Positions 28,901 through 35,774 of a stretch of 64,000 nt of DNA are shown one piece after another (the stretch's first letter is position 1; the number at the start of each line of letters is the position of its first letter). Both the position numbers and the translations under genes were made by a program. The notes under the pieces are model-generated. The model was not told where the DNA came from, ran no database searches, and saw only the letters and a program-made list of their open reading frames with translations. Origin of the DNA: Herbihabitans rhizosphaerae (lineage in GTDB: Bacteria; Actinomycetota; Actinomycetes; Mycobacteriales; Pseudonocardiaceae); assembly GCF_004216555.1 (NCBI RefSeq), contig NZ_SGWQ01000005.1:186001-250000 (forward strand), read 5' to 3'.

Positions 28901-29602
28901 CTGACCGGTGGCGTGGCGGCTCCGCAGTTGCCGGGCGTTCCGGCTCTGCCGGGCAAGCAGCGCAACGTCCCGGCCCTGCCGGGCGGTGACCTGGTGCAGA
29001 CGGTTCAGGCGGTCGTCGGTCAGCTGACCGGTGGCGTGGCGGCTCCGCAGTTGCCGGGCGTTCCGGCTCTGCCGGGCAAGCAGCGCAACGTCCCGGCCCT
29101 GCCCGGTGGTGACCTGGTGCAGACGGTTCAGGCGGTCGTCGGTCAGCTGACCGGTGGCGTGGCGGCTCCGCAGTTGCCGGGCGTTCCGGCTCTGCCGGGC
29201 AAGCAGCGCAACGTGCCCAACGTTCAGCTGCCCGCGGTCGGCCAGTTTCAGGAGACCGTGACCGGGCTGACCGGCAACCTGCCGGCCGCTCCCGGGTTGC
29301 CGGGTGTCCCGAGCAAGCAGCGCAACCTGCCCAACCCCAACTTCCAGCTCCCGGCCACCGGCCAGGTGCGGGACGTTGTGACCAAGGTGACCGGCGGGCT
29401 GCCCGGCCAGACCGGCCCGATCACCAAGCCGAACGTGAACATCGGCGGCATGCCGGCTGACTCGGCGCTGTCCAACCTGGACGCCGTGCCCGCGATGAAC
29501 CCGCACGGCATGGTCGACCCGCACGCCATGGTCGACGAGCCCATGCTCACCGACACGGTGAACAAGCTGCGGGCGGCGTTCTCGCACCACCCGATCGGCT
29601 GA
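25979..29602 (+). CDS. Giant secreted chaplin-like repeat protein with tandem LPG repeats
   Basis: 1207 residues; GGAAGGAGA lies 8 nt before ATG. Signal peptide about 1-28 (LVTGGLLMLGTGIASA). Residues about 115-800 hold some 13 divergent units of about 50 residues: VLSGN, a Pro-Val/Ala strand, xxxGNAxxxxGxA, then AGGxxxxxG. This is the layout of streptomycete chaplin domains (SGNxxQxPVxxPxxxCGNxxxxxGxxNPAxGxxC). Only one unit keeps the Cys pair (FCNAVGAIGNAEATSC). Residues 915-1078 are four near-identical 41-residue repeats of the form VPALPGGDLVQ..QLTGG..QLPGVPALPGKQRN. No sortase motif is seen. Likely an amyloid-like or structural surface layer protein. Confidence 0.85.
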   Translation: MQTWAKRGIQTALVTGGLLMLGTGIASADENVDPDRPASPLDLSLKVPVHTANNAIGTPFGQKDLPNIDRDITISGEQLTGALPKPAADAAAPVTDQLRKATSAAAHGKAAKAAGDPFRGNRVDGDLVAPIDISGNAIALGGNAEVQNTSSQQAYNSSPVTTDGTSGPIAGNVVNLDWTQPVQITGNAGSLIGNAKSTNTSEQSAGNGGDVTTDGTGQPLSGNVLNGQAATPLQVTGNAVAGGGNAETENYSSTEAGSIGSLFTSGNEGVGSGNVGALPIGSPVEVNGQALSGLGKASSISDTAAAGGAGSESEGRNGVPTYIQTYAERGVLSGNVGQPSLSGPGVLSGNSGSLIGKSDALGTTDSAAKAGGTSQSSGEGSVLSGTIADGPVALPAEAFGNAATLVGDAKSSHQNEVVSVSGGSAYTRGHDSVGGGSIVAPAAAVPADLFCNAVGAIGNAEATSCGNDSKTAAGGHTGTTGSGSVVGGNDVVAPVALPVEGFANSAGGIGTAAASGEETKITRAGGDNNTNDDAGVLASNLAQVPVAGPLQAFGNTGGAIANTEAYGDGTSQTTAGGDSIAHGPLGVLAGNIAQAPVALPGQVLGHSVNAGGTSDGMASNDTTSTSGGDATTDGTGGVGTGNVASVPAAGIAQLFGNAASALGLSKASTDSTTDSTAGGTVDTTGEYGTVAGNVASPQALAVAQVIHDSVSVIGFSTTEGTNDATGTSGGDITSNGDHGVLSGNLADVPVAALGHLQGDSLAVLGYADTYADSIVVGSAGGTSETSGDSSQLSGIDGTLPLGGEVRIFDVPLPILGEAMAEATNITDLTVGEERPQLNLPISGDVLPANKVPTLPGRYHTMAGKRQAADVPAFGSLPVNAPAVSQIVDQVRVALPGGTPMMPRPLPALPGKQRSVPALPGGDLVQTVQAVVGQLTGGVAAPQLPGVPALPGKQRNVPALPGGDLVQTVQAVVGQLTGGVAAPQLPGVPALPGKQRNVPALPGGDLVQTVQAVVGQLTGGVAAPQLPGVPALPGKQRNVPALPGGDLVQTVQAVVGQLTGGVAAPQLPGVPALPGKQRNVPNVQLPAVGQFQETVTGLTGNLPAAPGLPGVPSKQRNLPNPNFQLPATGQVRDVVTKVTGGLPGQTGPITKPNVNIGGMPADSALSNLDAVPAMNPHGMVDPHAMVDEPMLTDTVNKLRAAFSHHPIG
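28721..29212 (+). repeat. 4 x 123-bp tandem repeat inside the chaplin-like gene
   Basis: Four head-to-tail units start at 28721, 28844, 28967 and 29090, each 123 bp (41 codons) and nearly identical at the DNA level; a partial fifth follows. Synonymous sites hardly differ, so the expansion is recent. Confidence 0.95.
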
Positions 29603-29620
29603 TCAACACCCGCTAGACCG

Positions 29621-29655
29621 CTCGGCCCCGGGATCCACGCGATCCCGGGGCCGAG
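29621..29655 (+). terminator. 15-bp terminator hairpin after the surface-protein gene
   Basis: Perfect stem CTCGGCCCCGGGATC / GATCCCGGGGCCGAG with loop CACGC, 18 nt after the stop codon. No T-run follows. Confidence 0.8.
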
Positions 29656-29661
29656 CTGCGT

Positions 29662-29711
29662 GGCGGCGGTCGCCCTCGACTATCTCAGCCGACCTCAGCG
29701 TGGCTCTCGTG
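29662..29711. repeat. Dispersed intergenic repeat, copy C (partial)
   Basis: GGCGGCGGTCGCCCTCGACT then ACCTCAGCGTGGCTCTCG matches the left part of the element at 43652-43746, with a replaced centre. It lies directly after the terminator hairpin. Confidence 0.6.
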
Positions 29712-29745
29712 GGTTGGCTGGCGGTCCGGGTGCTGTACTGGGCGC

Positions 29746-30294
29746 GTGGATTACTGCAGCTACGAGGAGTTCGGCCGGCGGTTCTTCGAGCACGCGGTCA
29801 CCGAGGAGCGGATTCTCGGCGCGGTGGCCGGCCTGGCCGGCGAGCCGATCGAGTTCGGCCCGATCGGCGCGGGGCCGGGCAAGATCGCGCAGGTGAGCGC
29901 GTCCGGCAAGGTCGGCGCCGCCACGGTCCGCCCGCTGACCAGAGAGCACGTCGCGTTCCTGCTCACCATTCCGGTCGACCTGCTGCTGACCATCAACCTC
30001 GGCGGCGCGCACCGGTTCCGCGCCGACGTCGAGGTCCGGCTGACGATCACCGCCCGCGCCGCCGAGCCGCTGCGCGTGGTGATCGACGTGGAGCCGCCGA
30101 CCAAGGAGAACGTCGTGGTGTCCGTGCGCGCCGAGGGGCTGCGCGCCACGATGATGCGGTACGCCGCCTCGGTGGACGAGGAGATCCGCCGGTTCGTGGC
30201 GAAGTACGTGGCCCGCGAGATCGACAAGCCGAAGATCAAGGCGGCACGGGACATCGACGTCGCCGCGCGGATCGACGGCGCCTGGCAGTCCTGA
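29746..30294 (+). CDS. Conserved hypothetical protein
   Basis: 182 residues from GTG 29746 (MDYCSYEEFGRRFFEHAV). I do not recognise a named family. The chain opens with a helix, has a beta-rich middle (VAFLLTIPVDLLLTINLGGAHRF, VEVRLTITARA, PLRVVIDVEPP) and ends in a helix (SVDEEIRRFVAKYVAREIDKPKIKAARDID). The shape resembles lipid- or START-like small-ligand-binding proteins, but this is a guess. No signal peptide. Stops 5 nt before the stop of the convergent GGDEF-like gene. Confidence 0.7.
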   Translation: MDYCSYEEFGRRFFEHAVTEERILGAVAGLAGEPIEFGPIGAGPGKIAQVSASGKVGAATVRPLTREHVAFLLTIPVDLLLTINLGGAHRFRADVEVRLTITARAAEPLRVVIDVEPPTKENVVVSVRAEGLRATMMRYAASVDEEIRRFVAKYVAREIDKPKIKAARDIDVAARIDGAWQS

Positions 30295-30299
30295 TCCGG

Positions 30300-31145
30300 C
30301 TACCGCGGACGTTCAGCCTGGGTGATCATCTCCAGCACGGTCGCCGTGCCGTCACTGGTCGCCCAGCCCGTGTTCACCTTGGGGCACAACGAGATCCTGC
30401 CGAGCGCCACCGGCACCTCGATCAGCTCGCGCACCCGGTCGGCGACCGGTTCGCCGGTCCCGTGCGGGTGATCGGCCAGGATCGCGAACGTCGAGCCGGC
30501 CAGCCTGGCCACCGTGTGATCGGCCCGCACACCGTCGCGCAGCCGGCGCGCGGTCACGGTCAGCAGCTCGTCGCCGCGGTCGAAGCCCACCCGCTCGTTG
30601 ATCTCCGACATGCCGCACAGGTCGGCGAGCACGAGGGTGGTCTCGTGCCCGTGCGTGCGGGCGCGGATCAGTGACTGCTCGAGCCGGTCCAGCAGCACCG
30701 GACGCGCCGGCAGCCCGGTCAGCGGGTCGAGGAGCCCGGCGGTGTGCGCGACATCGCGGTGCACCGGGCGCAGGAACAGCAGCAGCCTCGGCCGGCCGCG
30801 GTGGGCCAGCGGGCGGATCTCCGCGATCAGGTGGCTGTGCGGCCGGCCGTCGATCGTGATCACCACCGGCATGCGCGTCGTGACGTCCGCGCGCAGCACC
30901 TGGTTCGCGAGCCGGTGCGTGGACGGCAGTCTCTTGCCGAAGTCGTCGCGCGCCACCCACCCGTCCGGGACCCGCCCGTCCAGCAGATCCGTCGGTGTGA
31001 TGCCAAGCTGTTCACCGGCCTGGCTGTTCGCGGCCAGCACCTGGCCACGTTCGTCCAGCAGCATGACGCCGGCTGGAAAGTCGGCGACCAGCTCGTCCCA
31101 GATCGTTCCGGCCAGGGCCGGTGCCACCGCGGCGACGGTGCTCAT
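30300..31145 (-). CDS. PAS plus degenerate GGDEF-domain protein
   Basis: 281 residues from ATG 31145. An N-terminal PAS-like domain (LVADFPAGVMLLDERGQVLAANSQAGEQLG) is followed by a domain starting LLDPLTGLPARPVLLDRLEQ, the usual GGDEF entry. The catalytic loop that should read GGDEF is AGST before F (RLAGSTFAIL), and the metal/substrate region DxxxFKxIND is LADLCGMSEINERVG. Diguanylate cyclase activity is therefore unlikely; binding of a nucleotide or a scaffolding role is more plausible. No membrane helices. Confidence 0.82.
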   Translation of the reverse strand: MSTVAAVAPALAGTIWDELVADFPAGVMLLDERGQVLAANSQAGEQLGITPTDLLDGRVPDGWVARDDFGKRLPSTHRLANQVLRADVTTRMPVVITIDGRPHSHLIAEIRPLAHRGRPRLLLFLRPVHRDVAHTAGLLDPLTGLPARPVLLDRLEQSLIRARTHGHETTLVLADLCGMSEINERVGFDRGDELLTVTARRLRDGVRADHTVARLAGSTFAILADHPHGTGEPVADRVRELIEVPVALGRISLCPKVNTGWATSDGTATVLEMITQAERPR

Positions 31146-31298
31146 CGGTACCCGTACCTTCCGCCGAAGGAAGCCCCTGCAGTGGGTACGAGCCTTCCGT
31201 GTACACCCTTGACAGTTCAAGAGCCAGGCACCACCCGTACCGGTGATCTTTTGCCAGATGGCGGGTCGTCCACTATGGACCTGCGGTCACAGGTTTCG

Positions 31299-32471
31299 TC
31301 AGACGGCGAATTTCCACCCGGTCAGGGCGTAGGCGGACAGCCAGCAGCCGAGCAGCACGACCCCGGCGGTCGCCGCGACAGCGGTCGGCAACTTGCGGTT
31401 GGCGAGCCCGAGCGCGATCGGGATCAGCAGCGTGAAGCCGGGGATCATGAAGCGCGCCTTGGCGAAGGTGATGCCGGACGCGCCGATCACCATGATCACG
31501 ATGCCGGCCGAGTACGCGACCAGCGGCCACGGCACGCGCTGGATCGCGGCCAGCACGGTCAACACGATCCCGCCGATCATGACCAGCACGTTGACCGTCT
31601 CCATCAGCGAGCTGCCGGACGCCAGCACGTGCCCGAGGAACTTCCACGACTCCTGCCCGCCGTCGAACTCGAAGCCCCACCCGATGCGCTGGATCTCGAA
31701 CCAGCCCAACAGGTTGCCGGTCTTCCCCGCGACGTAGGACCACCAGCCGATCAGCCCCAGCGGGCACAGCACCATGCAGGCGATCGCCCACGGCCGCCGG
31801 CGCCCGTTGATCACCGCGATCAGCGCGGCGATGCCCACCACGGCGACCAGCACGCTCGCCGACGGGCGCGCCAGACCCGCCGCGGCACAACACAATCCGG
31901 CCAGCAGCCAGCGCTGCTCCAGCACGCCGACCAGCGCCCACGCGGCGAGGGCGGTGAACAGCGCCTCGGTGTAGGTCATGGACAGCGAGATCGCCAGCGG
32001 CGCGCCCGCCCACAGCGCCACCAGCAGCAGCCCCACCCGGTGCCGCCCGTCCAGCCGCGCGCCGATCCGGTAGATCCCGAGCGCCGCGGCGATCCCGGCC
32101 AGCGCGCTGACGATCACGCCGGACGGCTCCAGCCCGATGCCGGTGACCGTGTGCACGAAGTCGACCAGCTTCGGGTACGCGGGGAAGAACGCGAGCGCGG
32201 TGTGCTCGGTGTGGTTGCCGGCCGCGTCGAGGAAGTTGCTGGGCAGGTCGGCGTACCCGTGCTCGGCGAGGCCGAGGTACCAGTCGCCGTCCCACGCGGT
32301 GAGCAGGTCGATGATCTTGCGGTTGTGCTGGTCGGCGAGCAGCCACAGGATCGCCACCCCGACCACGCGCACCAGCGCGAACAGCCCGGCGGCCTGCACG
32401 TACGGGTTGGCGTACCAGGCGCGGCCCAGCCGCGTGTCACGTTCCACCGACTCCGACACGACCGTCGCCAT
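31299..32471 (-). CDS. PIG-V-like membrane mannosyltransferase
   Basis: 390 residues, about ten membrane helices. The first extracytoplasmic loop carries LTAWDGDWYLGLAEHGYADLP, the WDGxWY pattern of GPI mannosyltransferase 2 (PIG-V)-like GT-C enzymes of actinobacteria, where Asp residues are catalytic. Donor is expected to be a polyprenyl-phosphate sugar, acting on envelope glycolipids or glycoproteins outside the membrane. ATG 32471 follows a methyltransferase gene on the same strand by 24 nt, so the two may be co-transcribed. Confidence 0.8.
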   Translation of the reverse strand: MATVVSESVERDTRLGRAWYANPYVQAAGLFALVRVVGVAILWLLADQHNRKIIDLLTAWDGDWYLGLAEHGYADLPSNFLDAAGNHTEHTALAFFPAYPKLVDFVHTVTGIGLEPSGVIVSALAGIAAALGIYRIGARLDGRHRVGLLLVALWAGAPLAISLSMTYTEALFTALAAWALVGVLEQRWLLAGLCCAAAGLARPSASVLVAVVGIAALIAVINGRRRPWAIACMVLCPLGLIGWWSYVAGKTGNLLGWFEIQRIGWGFEFDGGQESWKFLGHVLASGSSLMETVNVLVMIGGIVLTVLAAIQRVPWPLVAYSAGIVIMVIGASGITFAKARFMIPGFTLLIPIALGLANRKLPTAVAATAGVVLLGCWLSAYALTGWKFAV

Positions 32472-32495
32472 GGTCCTCCCCTTCGTCCCCCGGCT

Positions 32496-33341
32496 CTACA
32501 CGCCCGACCGCGGCAGTCGGTTCGCCTCGACGAACCCCTCGCCCGGAATGCCCTCGAACGCGCGGCCGTAGTCCAGGTCGGTGGCTCGATGCCAGGTCGT
32601 GGCCCAGCCGTGCTCGGCGAGCCAGGACGGCAGCCGCTCGCCGAGCCCGCCGCGCCACAGTGCGGCGTACCCGGCCATGGCCGGATCGGTGTGCGCCCGG
32701 TCCAGCATCGAGATCCCCGCGTCGTCCTGGTGCTCCATGGCCAGCCGACTGTCCAGTGTGGACAGCTCGCCGACGGTGCCGAGCAGTGCCGCGGTCTCCT
32801 CGGCGGTCAGGTAGATCAGCAGCCCCTCGGCGAGCCACGCGGTCGGCACGGACGGGTCGAAACCCTGCCCGGTGAGCGCGGCGCTCCAGTTCTCACGGAG
32901 ATCCGCCTGGACCGCGAACCGTTGGCACGTCGGGGAAGCGCCAGCCCCGTCGAGCACCCGGTGCTTGAACGACAGCACCTCGGGGGTGTCCACTTCGAAC
33001 AGCCGCACGCCGTCCGGCCAGGGCAGCCGGAACGCCCGCGTGTCCAACCCGGCGGCGAGCAACACGACCTGGCGGCAGCCCCCGGCGCACGCCTTGAGCA
33101 GGTATTCGTCGAAGAACCGGGTGCGGACGGTCCCGTGCTCGATCAACGCGGTCACCAGTTCGGTGGGGTTGTTCGCCGCCGCCCGGTACTCCTCCACCAT
33201 GTCCGGCGCGGCGGCCAGAAACGCCCGCGCGTACGGGTCGTCGAACAGCCGGTCCGGCCGGGCGCTCTCGGAGGCCCGCATGGCGGCCACCGCCAGCGCC
33301 GTGCGCCCCACCCCGGTCGGCGCGTCGTTCGTGGAGTCCAC
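32496..33341 (-). CDS. Class I SAM-dependent methyltransferase (LCM/TIGR00027 family)
   Basis: 281 residues from GTG 33341. The family signatures GVGRTALAVAAMRASESARPDR and LFDDPYARAFL open the protein. VVLLAAGLDTRAFRLPWP is the SAM-binding loop and WLAEGLLIYLTAEE follows. The family (PF04072) is strongly expanded in mycobacteria and relatives; substrates are mostly unknown. -10 TAGCCT (33350-33355, complement) lies 8 nt before the GTG, predicting a leaderless mRNA; the start codon sits inside a copy of the dispersed GTCC-N5-GGAC-like palindrome. Confidence 0.9.
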   Translation of the reverse strand: MDSTNDAPTGVGRTALAVAAMRASESARPDRLFDDPYARAFLAAAPDMVEEYRAAANNPTELVTALIEHGTVRTRFFDEYLLKACAGGCRQVVLLAAGLDTRAFRLPWPDGVRLFEVDTPEVLSFKHRVLDGAGASPTCQRFAVQADLRENWSAALTGQGFDPSVPTAWLAEGLLIYLTAEETAALLGTVGELSTLDSRLAMEHQDDAGISMLDRAHTDPAMAGYAALWRGGLGERLPSWLAEHGWATTWHRATDLDYGRAFEGIPGEGFVEANRLPRSGV

Positions 33342-33360
33342 AGTGGAGCAGGCTACGCGT

Positions 33361-33470
33361 CCGCCAGGTGTGCTTGCCGCGAAGTTGTCACGGCCGTCGG
33401 TTCGACCTCGGCGTGGTTTGCGCTCGGTGCGGTCAACACACCCGGCTGCGCGAAGTCGGGTAGGTGGGCC
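33361..33470. repeat. Dispersed intergenic repeat, copy B
   Basis: From about 33420 the sequence CGCTCGGTGCGGTCAACACA followed by CCCGGCTGCG and AGTCGGGTAGGTGG is nearly identical over about 48 nt to 43703-43750. The left part (33361-33420) is only loosely similar. Confidence 0.7.
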
Positions 33471-33474
33471 GCAG

Positions 33475-33606
33475 GTAGGTGGGCCGGCAGGCGGCTTGGG
33501 TCTGGTCGACCCCGCGGATCTCGCCGAGGTGGTGGAACTCCTTGCCACGCTTGCCAAAACGGCCAAGCAACGCGGCGATCGGCTGTACTGCTGGGTGTGT
33601 GTCTAG
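33475..33606 (+). pseudogene. C-terminal fragment of an unidentified protein
   Basis: In one frame the plus strand reads GGLGLVDPADLAEVVELLAT then LAKTAKQRGDRLYCWVCV and a stop. The heptad-like helix and ordered terminus look like the end of a real protein, but no start or upstream part exists; the preceding sequence is the dispersed repeat. It could be the tail of a lost gene or chance. Function not assigned. Confidence 0.3.
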
Positions 33607-33806
33607 ATACATGGCGCTGGCCATGGTGGAGACCGGCGGCGATCCCGGCCACGCGCCCGCTCGGCGTCCACGCGCAGGAACGGTTTGCCCATCGGCGTGA
33701 ATCGCTGGATGTCGGGATCCTGGCAGGCCAGGTACACGGCGTCGGCGTCGTCGGGGGTGAACGGGCGCAGCTCCGGCCGCTCGGTGCGCAGTGTCACGGG
33801 TTCCAC
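33603..33806 (-). pseudogene. Truncated GNAT acetyltransferase (N-terminal fragment)
   Basis: 67 codons. The N-terminus TLRTERPELRPFTPDDADAV followed by YLACQDPDIQRFTPMGKPF is the standard RimJ/GNAT beginning (strand 1, helix 1, WTP-like turn). Homology ends after about 48 residues (RVDAERARGRD..) and the acetyl-CoA motif A is missing, so the product cannot be an enzyme. It borders another gene fragment and the dispersed repeat, pointing to a deletion or insertion scar. Confidence 0.6.
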
Positions 33807-33862
33807 GGCATCGCAGTGTCACGGTGGATCGCCTGGCGGGCAACCGGGTTACGGTGTCCGCC

Positions 33863-34408
33863 ATGAGCGACACCCCGTGGGAGCCGCCGCTTGCCGGGAC
33901 CGAGGTGGAGCACCTGCTCGGCGCGCTGGAGCGGATGCGCGCGACGTTCCGGTGGAAGGCCGACGGTCTCGACGAGGCCGGGCTGCGCACCCGGATCGGC
34001 GCGTCTTCGCTGACCCTCGGCGGTCTGCTCAAGCACCTGGCCGCGGTCGAGGAGCACGTGTCCCGGACCAAGCTGAGTGGCGAGCCGATCGGCCCGCCCT
34101 GGCAGGGCCACGACTTCGACTGGCCGTTCACCTCCGCCGAGGACGATCCGCCGGCAGAGCTGTACGCGCTGTGGGACGGCGCGGTCGAACGCTCCCGGGC
34201 GCGGCTGTCCGCCGCACTCGTGGTCGGCGGGCTCGACCAGTCCGTGCACGTGTCCGGGCCGGACGGCCGACACGCCAGCCTGCGCCGCCTGATCTGCGAC
34301 CTGATCGAGGAGTACGGCCGGCACACCGGGCACGCCGACCTGCTGCGCGAGGCCGTCGACGGCCGGGTCGGCGAGGACCCGCCACCGGGCTGGCGGCCGA
34401 CTAGCTGA
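33863..34408 (+). CDS. DinB-like DUF664 protein
   Basis: 181 residues from ATG 33863. DinB/YfiT-type four-helix bundle: LLGALERMRATFRWKADGLDE, the LGGLLKHLAAVEEHV motif with the first metal histidines, and EEYGRHTGHADLLREAVDGR with the third. DUF664 members are mycothiol- or bacillithiol-dependent transferase-like proteins. TACGGT (33850-33855) lies 7 nt before the ATG, so the mRNA is probably leaderless. Its stop overlaps the convergent sigma factor gene by 8 nt. Confidence 0.88.
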   Translation: MSDTPWEPPLAGTEVEHLLGALERMRATFRWKADGLDEAGLRTRIGASSLTLGGLLKHLAAVEEHVSRTKLSGEPIGPPWQGHDFDWPFTSAEDDPPAELYALWDGAVERSRARLSAALVVGGLDQSVHVSGPDGRHASLRRLICDLIEEYGRHTGHADLLREAVDGRVGEDPPPGWRPTS

Positions 34409-35312
34409 ACAGGTCCGCCGGCGCGTGGGCGAAGAACCGGGTGATACCGGCGATTCGGGTGCCGCTCAGGGTGAGCACGAACAGGCCGGCGTCGATCGCC
34501 GGCTCGCCCGGCGCGATGATGCGGCTGGTGAACGCGGGCTGCGTGTTGGCCCGCGTCGGGGTCAACTCGAAGCGGCGGTGCGCGACCCAGTTCAGGTCGG
34601 CCCGCATGAACGCGGCGATCGCGTCCCGGCCGTGGTACTCGTGCGGCGCCGGCGGCATCGTGAGCCATGCCTGATCGGTGAGCAATTCGATCACGCCGTC
34701 GACGTCGTCGGAGGTGAGCGCGTCGGCGAACCGCCGGCCGAGGTCCTGCTCCTCGGCGGAGGCCGGCCGCGGCTCGGTGGTGTCCTGGTCGAGTGCCGCG
34801 CGGGCCCGCTGCAGCAGCCCCTTCACGGCGGTGTCGCCGGTGTCCAGCATCCGCGCCACCTCGTCGAGCGGGAAGCCCAGCACGTCCCGGAGCACGAGCG
34901 CCGCGGTCTGCCTCGGCGGGAGGCGCTGCAGTCCGGCGATGAACGCCAGCTCCACGGATTCCTTTGCGGTGTAACGGATTTCGGGCTCGAGCAGCGCGTC
35001 CGGGTACGGCTGCAGCCAGGTGATCTCGGAGCGGCGGTTGGGCTCCGGCGCATCGAACGGCGGCACCGGCTCGGGCGGCCGGCGGCGGCGCGCGTCCCGC
35101 ATCGCGTTCAGGCAGCGGTTGGTGGCGATCCGGTAGAGCCAGGTGCGCGGCGAGGACCGGCCGGCGAAGTCGCCGATGCCGCGCCACGCCGCGAGCAGCG
35201 TCTCCTGCAGCACGTCCTCGGCGTCGGTCAGTGAGCCGAGCATCCGGTAGCAGTGCAGCAGCAACTCGCGCCGGTAGGGCTCGGTGAGCTCGCGGAAGTC
35301 ATCGTCGCGCAC
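34401..35312 (-). CDS. ECF sigma factor with C-terminal SnoaL-like domain
   Basis: 303 residues from GTG 35312. Region 2: YRRELLLHCYRMLGSLTDAEDVLQETLLAAWRG; region 4: GLQRLPPRQTAALVLRDVLGFPLDEVARMLDTGDTAVKGLLQRARAAL. After residue 195 comes a SnoaL/NTF2-like domain (ADALTSDDVDGVIELLTDQAW.. and GTRIAGITRFFAH). This is the SigG/SigJ-like ECF layout, in which the fused domain replaces an anti-sigma factor. No anti-sigma gene lies next to it. Divergent SnoaL gene at 35403 is a likely target or partner. Confidence 0.92.
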   Translation of the reverse strand: MRDDDFRELTEPYRRELLLHCYRMLGSLTDAEDVLQETLLAAWRGIGDFAGRSSPRTWLYRIATNRCLNAMRDARRRRPPEPVPPFDAPEPNRRSEITWLQPYPDALLEPEIRYTAKESVELAFIAGLQRLPPRQTAALVLRDVLGFPLDEVARMLDTGDTAVKGLLQRARAALDQDTTEPRPASAEEQDLGRRFADALTSDDVDGVIELLTDQAWLTMPPAPHEYHGRDAIAAFMRADLNWVAHRRFELTPTRANTQPAFTSRIIAPGEPAIDAGLFVLTLSGTRIAGITRFFAHAPADLFS

Positions 35313-35341
35313 CGGAGCATCGTGTCAGTTCGCACCGACCG

Positions 35342-35392
35342 TTCCGTTCGCCGCCCGGGTGGTGTCAATACAGGTGCAAGGACCGAACGGAA
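35342..35392 (+). promoter_or_regulatory. Inverted repeat in the leader of the SnoaL gene
   Basis: TTCCGTTCG (35342-35350) and CGAACGGAA (35384-35392) are perfect 9-bp inverted arms. The right arm abuts the ribosome site AAAGGA (from 35391) of the gene at 35403, so a stem could affect translation; alternatively it is a dimer operator. GTGTCA occurs twice nearby (35321, 35362). Confidence 0.4.
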
Positions 35393-35402
35393 AGGAATCA
35401 CC

Positions 35403-35774
35403 ATGAGTAACAGCCCCGCCCTGGACACCGTGCTCGCCTACCACCGCGCCTGGAGCGCGCACGACTTCGAGCACGCGATGACCTATGTCGCCGACGACAT
35501 CGTGTGCGACGCGCCGGCCGGGCGCGTGGAAGGCGCGGACGCGTTCCGCGAGTTCTTCGGGCCGTTCGTGCAGATCATGCGGGAGGCGCGAATGCTGGCC
35601 GCGTTCGGCGACGACGAGACCGCGTTGATCATGTACGACACGGTGACGATCCCGGTGGCCAGCGCGCCGGGCGCGGAGCGGATCACCGTGCGGGACGGCA
35701 AGATCACGCACATCCAGATCATCTTCGACCGCGCGCCGTTCGAGGCTGCCCATGCGGCGGCCGAGGCGTCGTAG
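35403..35774 (+). CDS. SnoaL/NTF2-like protein
   Basis: 123 residues from ATG 35403 with AAAGGA 6 nt upstream. One NTF2 fold: VLAYHRAWSAHDFEHAMTYVADDIVCDAPAGRVEGADAF, a helix FREFFGPFVQIMR, and closing strand ITVRDGKITHIQIIFD. Small SnoaL-like proteins are cyclases, isomerases or ligand carriers; the activity here is unknown. Divergence from an ECF sigma factor fused to the same fold is suggestive of a functional pair. Confidence 0.85.
   Translation: MSNSPALDTVLAYHRAWSAHDFEHAMTYVADDIVCDAPAGRVEGADAFREFFGPFVQIMREARMLAAFGDDETALIMYDTVTIPVASAPGAERITVRDGKITHIQIIFDRAPFEAAHAAAEAS

Noticed and set aside
28721-29212. Possible CRISPR-like array
   Set aside because: Repeat units are contiguous with no spacers and continue one reading frame; no cas gene is present.
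26057-29590. 1177-residue open frame antisense to the chaplin-like gene
   Set aside because: Its repeats mirror those of the plus-strand protein and the composition is Arg/His/Gly-rich; the plus strand has a signal peptide and a ribosome site.
30744-33866. 1040-residue plus-strand frame spanning three minus-strand genes
   Set aside because: Arg/His/Gln-rich shadow across a methyltransferase, a mannosyltransferase and a GGDEF-like gene, all of which have clear domains.
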